DNA from: Bolinopsis microptera
Taxonomy: Eukaryota; Ctenophora; Tentaculata; Lobata; Bolinopsidae
DNA: 64,000 nucleotides
Assembly (NCBI RefSeq): GCF_026151205.1
Contig: NC_087072.1
Coordinates: forward strand, 7,116,084 to 7,180,083
Direction of reading: 5' to 3'
This document shows positions 51,101 through 60,357 of the stretch, one piece after another. A model generated the notes under the pieces. That model was not told where the DNA came from. It did not search any database and was given only the letters and a program-made list of their open reading frames with translations. Each line of letters opens with the position of its first letter. Within the stretch, counting starts at the first letter, position 1. A program made the position numbers and the translations under genes.

Positions 51101-51803
51101 ATGTGGCTCTTGATCCTTAACAATCTGTAGAGAGGCTGGAATATTTGTTGAGTCAAATTTAGAGGATATAACGATGATTTCAGTCTTAGAAGAATTCAGT
51201 TGAAGGAAATTGTTTGTCATCCATTTCTTGATATCAGACATACAGTGTTCCATATTGTGCTCTAGCTGTGATGGGTCATCAGAATCAAGAGTGAAATACA
51301 GCTGGGTGTCATCAGCATACAAATGAATACAGCACCCATGCATACTTGCAATGTTCTCAAGATCTTTGGTGTACAATATGAATAGCAGGGGGCCAAGGAT
51401 TGAACCTTGTGGCACACCTATCTCAAGAACAGTTGCTGAGGAAGACGAATCCTTGACTTTGACACAAAATGAACGGTTAGCCAAGTAGGACCTGATCCAT
51501 GTAAGAGCAATGCCTGTAATGCCATAAGCAGATCTTAGCTTCTTGATTAATCTTGGGTGATTGACAGTATCAAAGGCAGCACTCAAATCTAGAAGTAAAA
51601 GAACAACTTTAGTTTTCTTGTCAATAGTTATCAAGATGTCGTTATGGATTCTGGTTGTTGCAGTTTCACAGCTATGAAACTTACCTGCTGTAGCTGAGCT
51701 TCTGATTCATGTAAGCATTTGAAAATCTTTCTTTGAATTTCTTCTATGTTTTCAATTCTTGATCTTATCATAGCAAAAGTAGGATCTGAATATGTCACCA
51801 TAG
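48157..51803 (-). CDS. SETDB1: SETDB1-like histone methyltransferase, N-terminal Tudor exons (partial)
   Basis: Six - strand exons join with matching phases: 51803-51685, 50186-50123, 49893-49745, 49356-49221, 48602-48466 and 48222-48157 (about 223 codons). The first is helical and charged (RSRIENIEEIQRKIFKCLHE), like the coiled coil before the SETDB1 Tudors. Exon 3 has GWQWLLGRANV...IGPGKQIEISVMFDD, matching the first Tudor repeat (W..G, then GPGK..V.FD). Exons 4 and 5 give IGMKVLAEYNHND...VAEIPEEQNR joined to YLLLFDDGTAGYV, the second Tudor (human: VGSRVVAKY..., FLIFFDDGYASYV), then C.IC.P and RFIQYYN. The exon 4 donor is GTTCGT, weaker than the rest; all others are good. The MBD and SET domains, if present, would lie further left and were not found, so a Tudor-only relative is possible. 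The full-length family methylates H3K9 in the nucleus and silences transposons. Confidence 0.7.
50286..51690 (-). mobile_element. CR1/L2-like non-LTR retrotransposon, 5'-truncated, in a SETDB1-like intron
   Basis: The element lies in the same orientation as the host gene. Its homology starts at GKFHSCETAT, the conserved motif just before RT motif A, and runs through the stop at 50465 to an A/T-rich tail with TAA-type repeats at about 50286-50300. It lacks the AP endonuclease and the first RT motifs. TGCTGT on both sides may be a short target duplication. Confidence 0.8.
50465..51670 (-). pseudogene. Non-LTR reverse transcriptase, truncated at the N-terminus
   Basis: About 400 open codons. 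RT motifs: VVLLLLDLSAAFDTVNH (motif A with catalytic Asp), IGVPQGSILGPLLF (motif B), HLYADDTQLYF (motif C, YADD) and NSSKTEIIVIS (motif D region). The C-terminal part has LSRIDYCNSVYFGL, LQKVQNSAVRFIF and HFLPVRFRIDFKIALLAYKC, strongly like CR1/L2/Rex-type elements. The frame is uninterrupted, so the insertion is fairly young. No start codon belongs to it because the 5' end is missing. Confidence 0.9.
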
Positions 51804-51978
51804 CTAAAAGCAGTCATTATTAAGGTTTTTCGACAATTTTCGATATTTGCTAACTTTCAGATACCAAAATTGTAAATTGAAGTATTCAACAACAACAAAA
51901 AAAAGCATACAATGGAAAGATTCATAATTCAAGTTTTTGGTAAAATCATTTGAATCATCAGGCTGTAAAATTGGCAAC

Positions 51979-52533
51979 ATGCTCCTTTACCTGGGGAACC
52001 CAGCCTATAATATATAGATTCGGCGAAATGACAGGCTGAGCACCACCCAGTAACTCATGGTAACAGGCTCCTCAAAGAAAATGAGATTCTGCAGGAAAAA
52101 ATTATTAGTTTTTAATTGTATCAAACATCGCCAGTTTAATAATATGGAACCAAAAACAGCAGTAATATAACTTGTACTGAAGCTGTTTGTCAAACATCAG
52201 ATGATATCAGTTATGTCTGAAGTTACACGGAGGACTCAAATGGTCAGCTAACTTCTTGAAATCGTGCAACAAGTTACAACTTTTTATCCAAGTCAAAACT
52301 TTGACAGCATCTTAGTTACAAAATACGTTAATGGAAATTCACATATACCCATTGCCCATTGCCCCTACAGTCAGACGATGAATCAGAACTAGCAGAGACT
52401 TGCATATTCTATAACTTAACTGTCTCTTGGAACAAATTACTGGGCGGTGCTCAGCCTGTCATTCCGCCGAATCTTTATTCTGTTTATGAACACTATAGCC
52501 TGGGGTCGCCAGGTCACAGTAAGGAGCAAATAA
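51979..52533. mobile_element. MITE with terminal inverted repeats of about 90 bp
   Basis: The left end (51979-52060) and the right end (52430-52533) are inverted, diverged copies: GCTCCTT near each tip, then CTGG.GA.CC, AGGCTATA, AGATTCGGCGGAATGACAGG and CTGAGCACC.CCCAGTAA. The interior has no coding capacity. It lies in the presumed upstream intron or 5' flank of the SETDB1-like gene. A solo relative of the same end is at 7431-7512. Confidence 0.85.
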
Positions 52534-52539
52534 ACTTTT

Positions 52540-53295
52540 GAAACTTCAACACTAACATAGCAGCTCAACAAAATCAATAATCATTTCAAGTCAATCGTGT
52601 CGAGGCTTTTGTCATGTTTGTTAAATCACAACAGCAATATAGGCATGCAATCCCCAATACAAAGACTATGTCAAACCGCTACATCCAAATATAACATCCA
52701 AATATAACTTTCAGAAGCACAATATAAGACCAATTCTGCAATTTGTATGAACCATGAAAAAAGGTGGGTGGGGCACTATATCTAATTGAAAATGTTTGTG
52801 TCCAACCTTTTATATCGTAGGGTCAAAGAAAGAATACAGTACATGCAAAACTGTAAAACAGTTAGTTGTGCACCAAATAAAACAATTAGATTTGTTTTAT
52901 TTTAACATTACATAATAATTACAAAATATTATTGATGAGCCGCGCGCATATAGAAATCTAATTTTTAGAAAGTTAGAATTATATATGTTATGCACTGTTA
53001 AAACACACAATGAATATAGCTTCAATAATTGAAGCTTTACTCAAATTAAAATATTTACAATTTAAGATATAATTATATTCAATATTACTTACTTATAGTA
53101 AATGTGTTTTGAATCGCGTAATATAGTACACTTTAATCCAGCCGCGCAATTATTGATTATATTGCAGCTCAGCGCAAATGTGTACTTTGAGTTATGGATG
53201 AAACCAAAATTAAAGTTTTGTAACAATGAACAATATTTTAAGTTTTGTAAGTTTTGTAAGACCTTCCTTCATTCTTCAATTATTAATACAAATAT
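52540..53295. other. No gene recognised
   Basis: AT-rich sequence. The ORF at 53102-53329 has no domain signature. Confidence 0.55.
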
Positions 53296-53298
53296 ATT

Positions 53299-53420
53299 TG
53301 CTTTAACCAGAGCCCTCTCGCTTGTTTAGTTGTGAAACAAGCGCGTCACGCAGTATGCGTTGCTCTATCCAGAGCCCTTGCGCTTGCAGTAGCGCGCGCC
53401 CGCCTCACGGCGGTAAAAAG
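53299..53420 (+). repeat. GC-rich repeat, inverted relative at 60270-60357
   Basis: AACCAGAGCCCTCTCGCTTG and GTGAAACAAGCGCGTCACGC are both present, followed by a second, partial copy (CCAGAGCCCTTGCGCTTGCA). The right-hand relative is the complement at 60270-60357. A third piece (GTGAAACAAGCGCGCCC) is at about 53939-53956. The blocks flank the inverted arms of the 54.7-60.3 kb structure. Confidence 0.7.
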
Positions 53421-53446
53421 GGCTCTAGCCATCAACCCACCCAACG

Positions 53447-53478
53447 ATTTTGGCACCACTTTACAGTGGTGCCAAAAT
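53447..53478. other. Perfect 14-bp hairpin
   Basis: ATTTTGGCACCACT, a four-base loop TTAC, and its exact complement. Confidence 0.9.
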
Positions 53479-54139
53479 TACCCGCGCTTTTGTCCTCATA
53501 TATGCGACGTGTGTAGCCTTTCAGACATTGATTGCGTAAACGAGGTGTCGTACGTCACCTCAAGATCGGGTGACAGGGGGCTGACCGGACCATGCCCGAA
53601 GCTAATTGATCATTGATTGGGTCTGAGGTCACGTGATTATGAGCCTATGAGGTCACGTGACTATGACGTCACCAGAACTTGTCCTTCGTTTCCCGCTCAT
53701 TGGACCAGGTGAACTTGCATGCTTGTGAATGTAGGTGTAAGTACATCTGTACTGTAGTTTATACCTAATTAACCCCTATACACTGTCACTATGCACTATA
53801 GAAACCTGAAAAGTGGTTACTGCATACTGGAGGGAGAAGTGCCAAGACTACCTGCGCTACATAGACGCTGTTGTCAGCACTGCGCACGCGCGCACGAACC
53901 TTCCCATCGGGGTTCGTGGATAGGTGCTTTTTTTGACTTGTGAAACAAGCGCGCCCGAAGTGGCGCGAAAGCACATGGTTAGGTGAACAGTATGCGTATA
54001 CACATGGCTATGTGAACAAATATATTAACAACACTATATTCATATTTTTAGGATTGCATGTTTATAACTTGACGGATGTTACTCGTCTAAATTTCATCGA
54101 AGTAGCGCGCACCGCGGGCTACAGGCTAGTCCATTAACG

Positions 54140-54440
54140 ATGGACAAGTTAACAACCTACCAAGGCCAAAACGCGTTTAAACGCGCGCCGAGTTGGACTC
54201 ATCGACGGTTTTGGAATAAACGTTTTACTTGATTGTGCATATTGATTGACGATGTCAATCCATCAAGATCGTTGCTTTGCGAAGCAGAGCAACGATCGTG
54301 AATGCTAGTTTGCGCGGCGCGTCGACGCGGCGAAGTCCTCCAAGATTGTGCACTGACGATGTGAATCATTTACAGGTACGGTTCGCACGGCTGAGTAGTG
54401 CATCGTGATCCAAATATTTTATGAATATTGCCCGTTAACC
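54140..54440 (+). repeat. Relative of the 8.5-9.3 kb repeat with a GAA-loop hairpin
   Basis: Shares AACCTACCA, GCGCGCCGAGTTGGACTC and ATTTTATGA.TAT.GCCCGTTAA-type sequence with 8991-9080. A 14-bp stem with one wobble position and a GAA loop is at 54267-54297 (GATCGTTGCT at its base). GC-rich CGCGGCGCGTCGACGCGGCG follows. Confidence 0.65.
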
Positions 54441-54740
54441 TTAATTTTAGTGACTGGCGTTTGGTTAAATTTTAAAAAGTTCTTTATATTTCTTCTTTAT
54501 ATGCTATATCCAAGTTTTACTACCCACGTTTTAATTAAATTTGACGCGGACGCTCTGCTCTCCTGATTTTCTGATTGTCACTATCAAATAAATTGATTTT
54601 CATCTGATAGTTTCATTATATATATCATGAAAACAATTCATTTTATGGTGATAACTGGCCATGGGCATAAATATTACATATCAATCAATTACTCGCTCTT
54701 TCACATATATAGCTGCATGTGTATATGGTATATGCGTACT

Positions 54741-55443
54741 GTTACAACATATTCCTGACCTTAATTGATACACAATAAAATGGAATGTTAATACAAAATA
54801 AAACTCGGAATTATAATAAATAAACTGAAATAGAAGGTGTTAATAAATTAACACTAGATATTATAATAATTCACTTACTCACTAACCTCCCTAGACCTGT
54901 ACCCGATTCCCACTATAAACTAACTACTAACTAACTACTTACTAAAACTACTACACTAAAATATCACCAATTAATATCCGAACTAAAAGTCTTTACTTCC
55001 TACTAAAATATATTACTAAAACTATGTTTATACAAATTACACTTCTTCGTTACTATCTTCTTTCTTCTAGTTGACTACTACTTACACTCCTAGCTACTGT
55101 TTACTATATCTTCTTATCTTCGTTCCACACTCCACTACAATACTACACACACACACTAAAAACACCTGAAATATGATTCATAAGTAATACAATAAATATG
55201 AATCATCTACAACATAAGAAATATATAAACCTACAACTATCATCAATCAATATAAAAGAATAAACCTAAACTATAACCTACACTAGAACCTACCGGTGTT
55301 CTACTACACTATCCACGAAGGACTTCGCAGGCTGGTACACCTTCTACACAGTACTGTTACTCTAACACACCTTCTGTTACTCCTTCCTCGTTGGATCTCT
55401 TCTTTACCTCTTCTTCACCGTGACACCTTCTCACATTAGCTAT
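54741..55443 (+). repeat. Left inverted arm of a 5.5-kb structure
   Basis: Near-identical, inverted, to 59716-60262. It starts at ACAACATATTCCTGACC and runs through an ACTAACTACT-rich stretch to GTGACACCTTCTCACATTAG. It carries about 125 extra bases (about 55168-55292) relative to the right arm. The copy ends within what is the first part of the protease ORF in the right arm, so the duplicated segment spans a terminal region plus a little coding sequence. Confidence 0.85.
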
Positions 55444-55444
55444 A

Positions 55445-58400
55445 ATATATATTTATAATACAAAGAATAATCTTAGAACTCATATATTATAACACTCATC
55501 CCAATTTTAAAATTTTTTTAAAAAATGCCCGAAAACCGATCCACCTCATGCGGATCTGTCAAGAATTTACTTAAACAGTCACTTCTAAGAGCTCAAAACC
55601 GGTATGGAACTGAGTGGTGTGACAGAAATTTCACTGAATTCTGATTATGAAGTGATATTCATTTGCCCGTTATTCCCACTTAAGCACTTACTGACTGATA
55701 AGCTTATCTATGATTACCATGCTTGAATTTAGGTAAACAACATACAACTCATTCCCAGTTACGCTGAGCGCAACCGCCGAATGACACAGTTATATGGGCA
55801 CGCGCATAGCATTGCGCGCCGATGCTGTGCGCGTTGTCGGCCGAAACTTGGGAAGTTCCCGCTCTAATATTCAGACGACAGTGATGACTCATTAAGAGCA
55901 CTAATTTCGACCACTTTCCCGGTCGAGCCATACCAAATCAAACTAATTGACCCACGTGTATAGCCAATGTCCTGGCGGTGCTGAGCCGATGTAAAACTCT
56001 TCTGTAAACTCTTTTGTCTCTTGTAACTTGTTTATATTTTATATTTAAGTTATACTGTGTACTGTGTACAATAGTTATAGCGTATAGTGTGTAGTGTGTA
56101 GTGGTTATTTTGTTGTGACGTGTCACTTTATATTTTGCTACCAACGTCAGCCTTGACTTACCATTTATTGTAATTGGTACAGCATATATCAAAACTAAAA
56201 CACTGTTTTCGATCTGACGGGTGATGGGCTCTCTCTGATGGGACACGGTTCTAGGGGGTACCCGGGGTACGAGTTAACGAATAGTGTTCGTGTCCTTCCA
56301 CAACCCCTCTCATTGTGTTTTTGACGGAGGAGAAGCCTAGTTCATCCGTCTGCATCGCTTAATCGAGTTGAAAATTTAGCCAATAACAAACTAAATTACA
56401 TGTTATACTGATAGCAGGTGTAGAGTTTATAACATACAAATTCTAAATTTTTGACGGCTGACGATGGTAAGTCGCTATGTTTAATTCGGGACTTTTATAG
56501 TTTTAAGTCTTGGAGCTCAAAATGTCTCGTGCTGTGGGCCGTATAAACGGCGCACACCACCGCCCCGCCTTACTGCTTACATTACTTCATGGTTGCAGGG
56601 CGGAGCTGGTGCCGTTTGTCTCGGCCTCGAGTGGCGAGTGCTTGCCCATCGAATACACAATTGAAACACTAATTATTTATTGGAATTCTACAGTTTCCAA
56701 AACGAAGTACGAGGATATATTAACTTTGAGCTTTGTTTTGGCGACTGCTTCATCGATGGGCGAGTAGGTATTTGTTGTTTAGCAGTGTTGAATATTGGAG
56801 CAATTATATAATGTATATCTCCATCATAATATAGGCTAGTGTAAACATATATAATCAATAACACAAACAAATGGTATTAGTAACTCGCTAGATTATAGAT
56901 GTTATTTAAACACATATGTTTACGTCAATTATTACTAAAATTAATATTCTTTTTGCTTTAATATAATTACATGTCACATAATGGATTAGTTGAATGAAAC
57001 GTGTGCTACAAATGTCTACGCCTCACGCAAAACTGCGTACCGTACTTAGTACTTCATGCTTGAGCGGTACTGCGGTTGACAGTGGCGCGCACTCAATTTA
57101 ATCACAAATAACGAGCGCGCGGTTTTTTGGAATCTCTCCATTATTATATTAATTAGGTCGCAGTGTTCACGGCCTGTACTGCGTGAACGACAGAAATATC
57201 TTTTAAATTATTTTGCTTCTGAAATTTTGGCTCTAGAAATTAAGAAATGTGACATGTAATTGTAAGATAACAATTAAATAGATCATGTGCGCGGCGCCTA
57301 CAGCTGACCTACGAATTTCTGAACAATTTTAAATTGTGGCTGTGTGCGCGGCGTACTGTATATGTGTTTGAAATTGAAATTTGAATTTATTTATGAATAT
57401 AACATTATGTATTGATTGTTTTGTGGTAAATAAAAATTTTTTCTTTCCTAAATTTTTTTCTTTCCTAAAAAGAACTGTCGTGCAGAACACGCCGCGCCGT
57501 TCTAAATCTCAAATTTTGCTAGTAATAAGCAAAATTTTCCTCTCACAAAGGAAAAAGGTCTACTTAAAAAAATCGTTTAAAATCCACGTCATTTTAAAAC
57601 TTCCGTCTCAATCATCTGAATCAAAAATTATCAGATTTACAAAATTCAAAGTACCCCATAATACTGCAGAATTCTGCAAAATCATAACTTACGATTAAAA
57701 TTGGTGTTTTCACCGAAACTCCCTTTTAAAACATACCGTATTTCTTGAGAAATTGCTGTGTTAGAATTTTACTAGAAAACTGATTAAACTGGAGCTAGGT
57801 CAATATTCCGAAGAATAAGCCGACAGTTTAGCAAAACCTCTCTTAGTTGAACTGGAAAAAAGCTTCCACCAACTGTAACAATCAAAATATAGGTTATTGC
57901 TCAACTGTTTCTAAAACTCAGTTTTCCAGTAAGATACAAACTAATCAACAGCTTTAACAATATCTTAACATGCACACTCGATATTTATATTTTATATGAA
58001 TTGATCTATTTGTTAGCAGTGTTAAAATTGATACTGACAGGTACTGACTAACTGACAAGAAATTACCTGCGAAAAAAATAAAGTGATGTTAGGAGATAGG
58101 ACTTTGGCACTGAAAATTTGTTGTTAATAGTTACCAGTTCGAGATCATATACTCGACCTGAAAGTTTAAAAAGTTTCCGTTCATGAAGATAGGGATCTGT
58201 AATTCGGGGTTAAAATTATAGGAAAATACGTAAATGAGGTTAACTTTACACAGTGAATTTATCCAATTTTCTTAGTTTAAAATACCCAACTTTCTAAAAT
58301 TTTAAAATCTAACTGTTAGGAAACACTGCCACACTGCAGTTATCAACATCATAACAGGTGATGTTTGAAATATTACAAATTTCCCTGTCAAAACACTCGC

Positions 58401-58690
58401 TGTTAAACAGGTTACAAAATTGAAAATATACATGAATATTAAAATAAGCTTTTAAATATGCACGTAAAAAGTATATAAAATTCCCGTTAAAAGTTGTAGT
58501 TTTGAACTACAATACAAAACTATAAATAAATTCTTGTAAAACAAATCTGTTAAAGTAATTATTAATAAAATGACACAAATTGGTAAATTACATTACACGT
58601 GTTGGTAATTAAAATGACATGAATGGTTCTTTGACACTCCTGAGTATAAGCTCAGGTCTTTGATGGTTGACACTGCGAATTCTGGAACAG
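55445..58690. other. Interior between the inverted arms, no gene recognised
   Basis: About 3.2 kb of AT-rich DNA. ORFs at 55938-56246, 56510-56767 and 57381-57698 have no domain signature. Duplicated short words (AAATTTTTTCTTTCCTAAA near 57435-57470) are present. No RT or integrase was seen. Confidence 0.55.
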
Positions 58691-58698
58691 TCCTGTCT

Positions 58699-59790
58699 CT
58701 ATTTCTTTCTGACGATCTTCTGCGTTGGGACCTTTTTTGGGACCTGTTTTGGTACTTCTTTCGTGACTGTGAGTTTGTCTTCTTTTGTACAAAGCAATCT
58801 TTCCACCTTTTTATCAGTTAGGTCGATTACTTGAGCCTCATCCTCACCATCAACGTGCACATTATAGCTGTTCTTGAGTGCACCTGTCGCCTTTCCTGCT
58901 CGACTGTCTATCAGCCCACATTTCCATTCTTCATTGTCTCCATCTCTGAATCTTATTGTGTCACCCTTTTTCAGTATGACTGCGTTTTTCTTTCCCGTTT
59001 GTTCTTTACTTGTCCATTTCGGTTGAGTCTCTTCTTCTTTGATTTCAACCGGAGGGGTAACCTCTTGTGGTATAGGTTTAATTTCCTCTACTTCAACTGA
59101 GGGGGTAGCCTCTTGTGGTAAGGGTGTGGTCTCCTCTTGTCGTACTGCTGTATCAACTTCGTCATTAATTGCTGAAGTAGATGTTGAATCTTCTTCTGAG
59201 TCTGAGTCTGAATAATACACAGTCTCGTAGAACCAGGTTGCTGTCTTTGTCGGGATTCTTTTCTCTCCCTCACTCTCATGAGAATCACGAGTCTTTGCCT
59301 TTGGGTGAGGTCTTTGCTCTTTCTCTGGTACATCATCAGTTTGTGAGCTCTGTTCATTTTGTACTATCCTGCAGGGGTTAACGTGGTTAAACGCTCTTCC
59401 GTTTATTGACACCACTAAATGCCCTGATGTAGTATCTAAAATGGGTTCCTCTCCTCCCATTGCATAAACTTTTTTCTGCCTCATGTCGATAACAAAACGA
59501 AAGTCATTCATCATTTGTCTTGATAGTAACAACGGTATTTCACTATTTACTACATAAGTCTTCAGAGTGAAGTTTCTTCCAAACATGTTTACTGGTAGTG
59601 TTACCAGTTGAGTAGATGTTACCCTATTTCCGTCTCCGAAGCGGAACGTTGTTTCACAATGTTCAGTCTTATCTGTTTTAATACTTTCAACACTACTATA
59701 TAACAAATAATTTGAGCTAATGTGAGAAGGTGTCACGGTGAAGAAGAGGTAAAGAAGAGATCCAACGAGGAAGGAGTAACAGAAGGTGTG
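58699..59790 (-). pseudogene. Retropepsin-like retrotransposon polyprotein fragment
   Basis: The open frame runs from after a stop at about 59791 to 58699 with no ATG before the conserved part, so its N-terminus is missing or spliced. Residues near the start include TTFRFGDGNRVTS, then VVNSEIPLLLSRQMMNDFRF and VIDM, matching the second half of the aspartic protease found in some invertebrate retrotransposon polyproteins; the catalytic D-S/T-G is absent. A Ser/Glu/Pro-rich acidic linker follows (YYSDSDSEEDS), with repeats of the type PLPQEATPSVEVEE and PIPQEVTPPVEIKE. The end has a small domain, GDTIRFRDGDNEEWKCGLID, SRAGKATGALKNSYNV, and a basic tail. It lies immediately beside the right inverted arm, which includes its first codons. 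No RT follows. Confidence 0.6.
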
Positions 59791-60262
59791 TTAGAGTAAC
59801 AGTGCTGTGTAGAAGGTGTACCAGCCTGCGAAGTCCTTCGTGGATAGTGTAGTAGAACACCGGTGTTTTTAGTGTGTGTGTAGTATTGTAGTGGAGTGTG
59901 GAACGAAGATAAGAAGATATAGTAAACAGTAGCTAGGAGTGTAAGTAGTAGTCAACTAGAAGAAAGAAGATAGTAACGAAGAAGTGTAATTTGTATAAAC
60001 ATAGTTTTAGTAATATATTTTAGTAGGAAGTAAAGACTTTTAGTTCGGATATTATTTGGTGATATTTTAGTAGTTAGTTAGTAGTTAGTTTATAGTGGGA
60101 ATCGGGTACAGGTCTAGGGAGGTTAGTGAGTAAGTGAATTATTATAATATCTAGTGTTAATTTATTAACACCTTCTATTTCAGTTTATTTATTATAATTC
60201 CGAGTTTTATTTTGTATTAACATTCCATTTTATTGTGTATCATTTAAGGTCAGGAATAGGTT
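59716..60262 (-). repeat. Right inverted arm of the 5.5-kb structure
   Basis: The reverse complement of 54741-55443 without that arm's extra 125 bases. On the - strand it leads directly into the protease-like frame. It would be consistent with an LTR or 5' end of the element that encodes the protease, with the second copy inverted. Confidence 0.85.
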
Positions 60263-60269
60263 GTAGCAG

Positions 60270-60357
60270 TGCGTGACGCTCTTGTTTCACAAGTACAGTA
60301 CAGTAGCCTTCGGCGGTCGCGCGCTACTGCAAGCGAGAGGGCTCTGGTTAGAGCAAA
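60270..60357 (-). repeat. GC-rich repeat flanking the right arm
   Basis: The complement contains AACCAGAGCCCTCTCGCTTG and GTGAAACAAGAGCGTCACGC, as at 53299-53420. It lies exactly between copy B and the right inverted arm. Confidence 0.7.
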
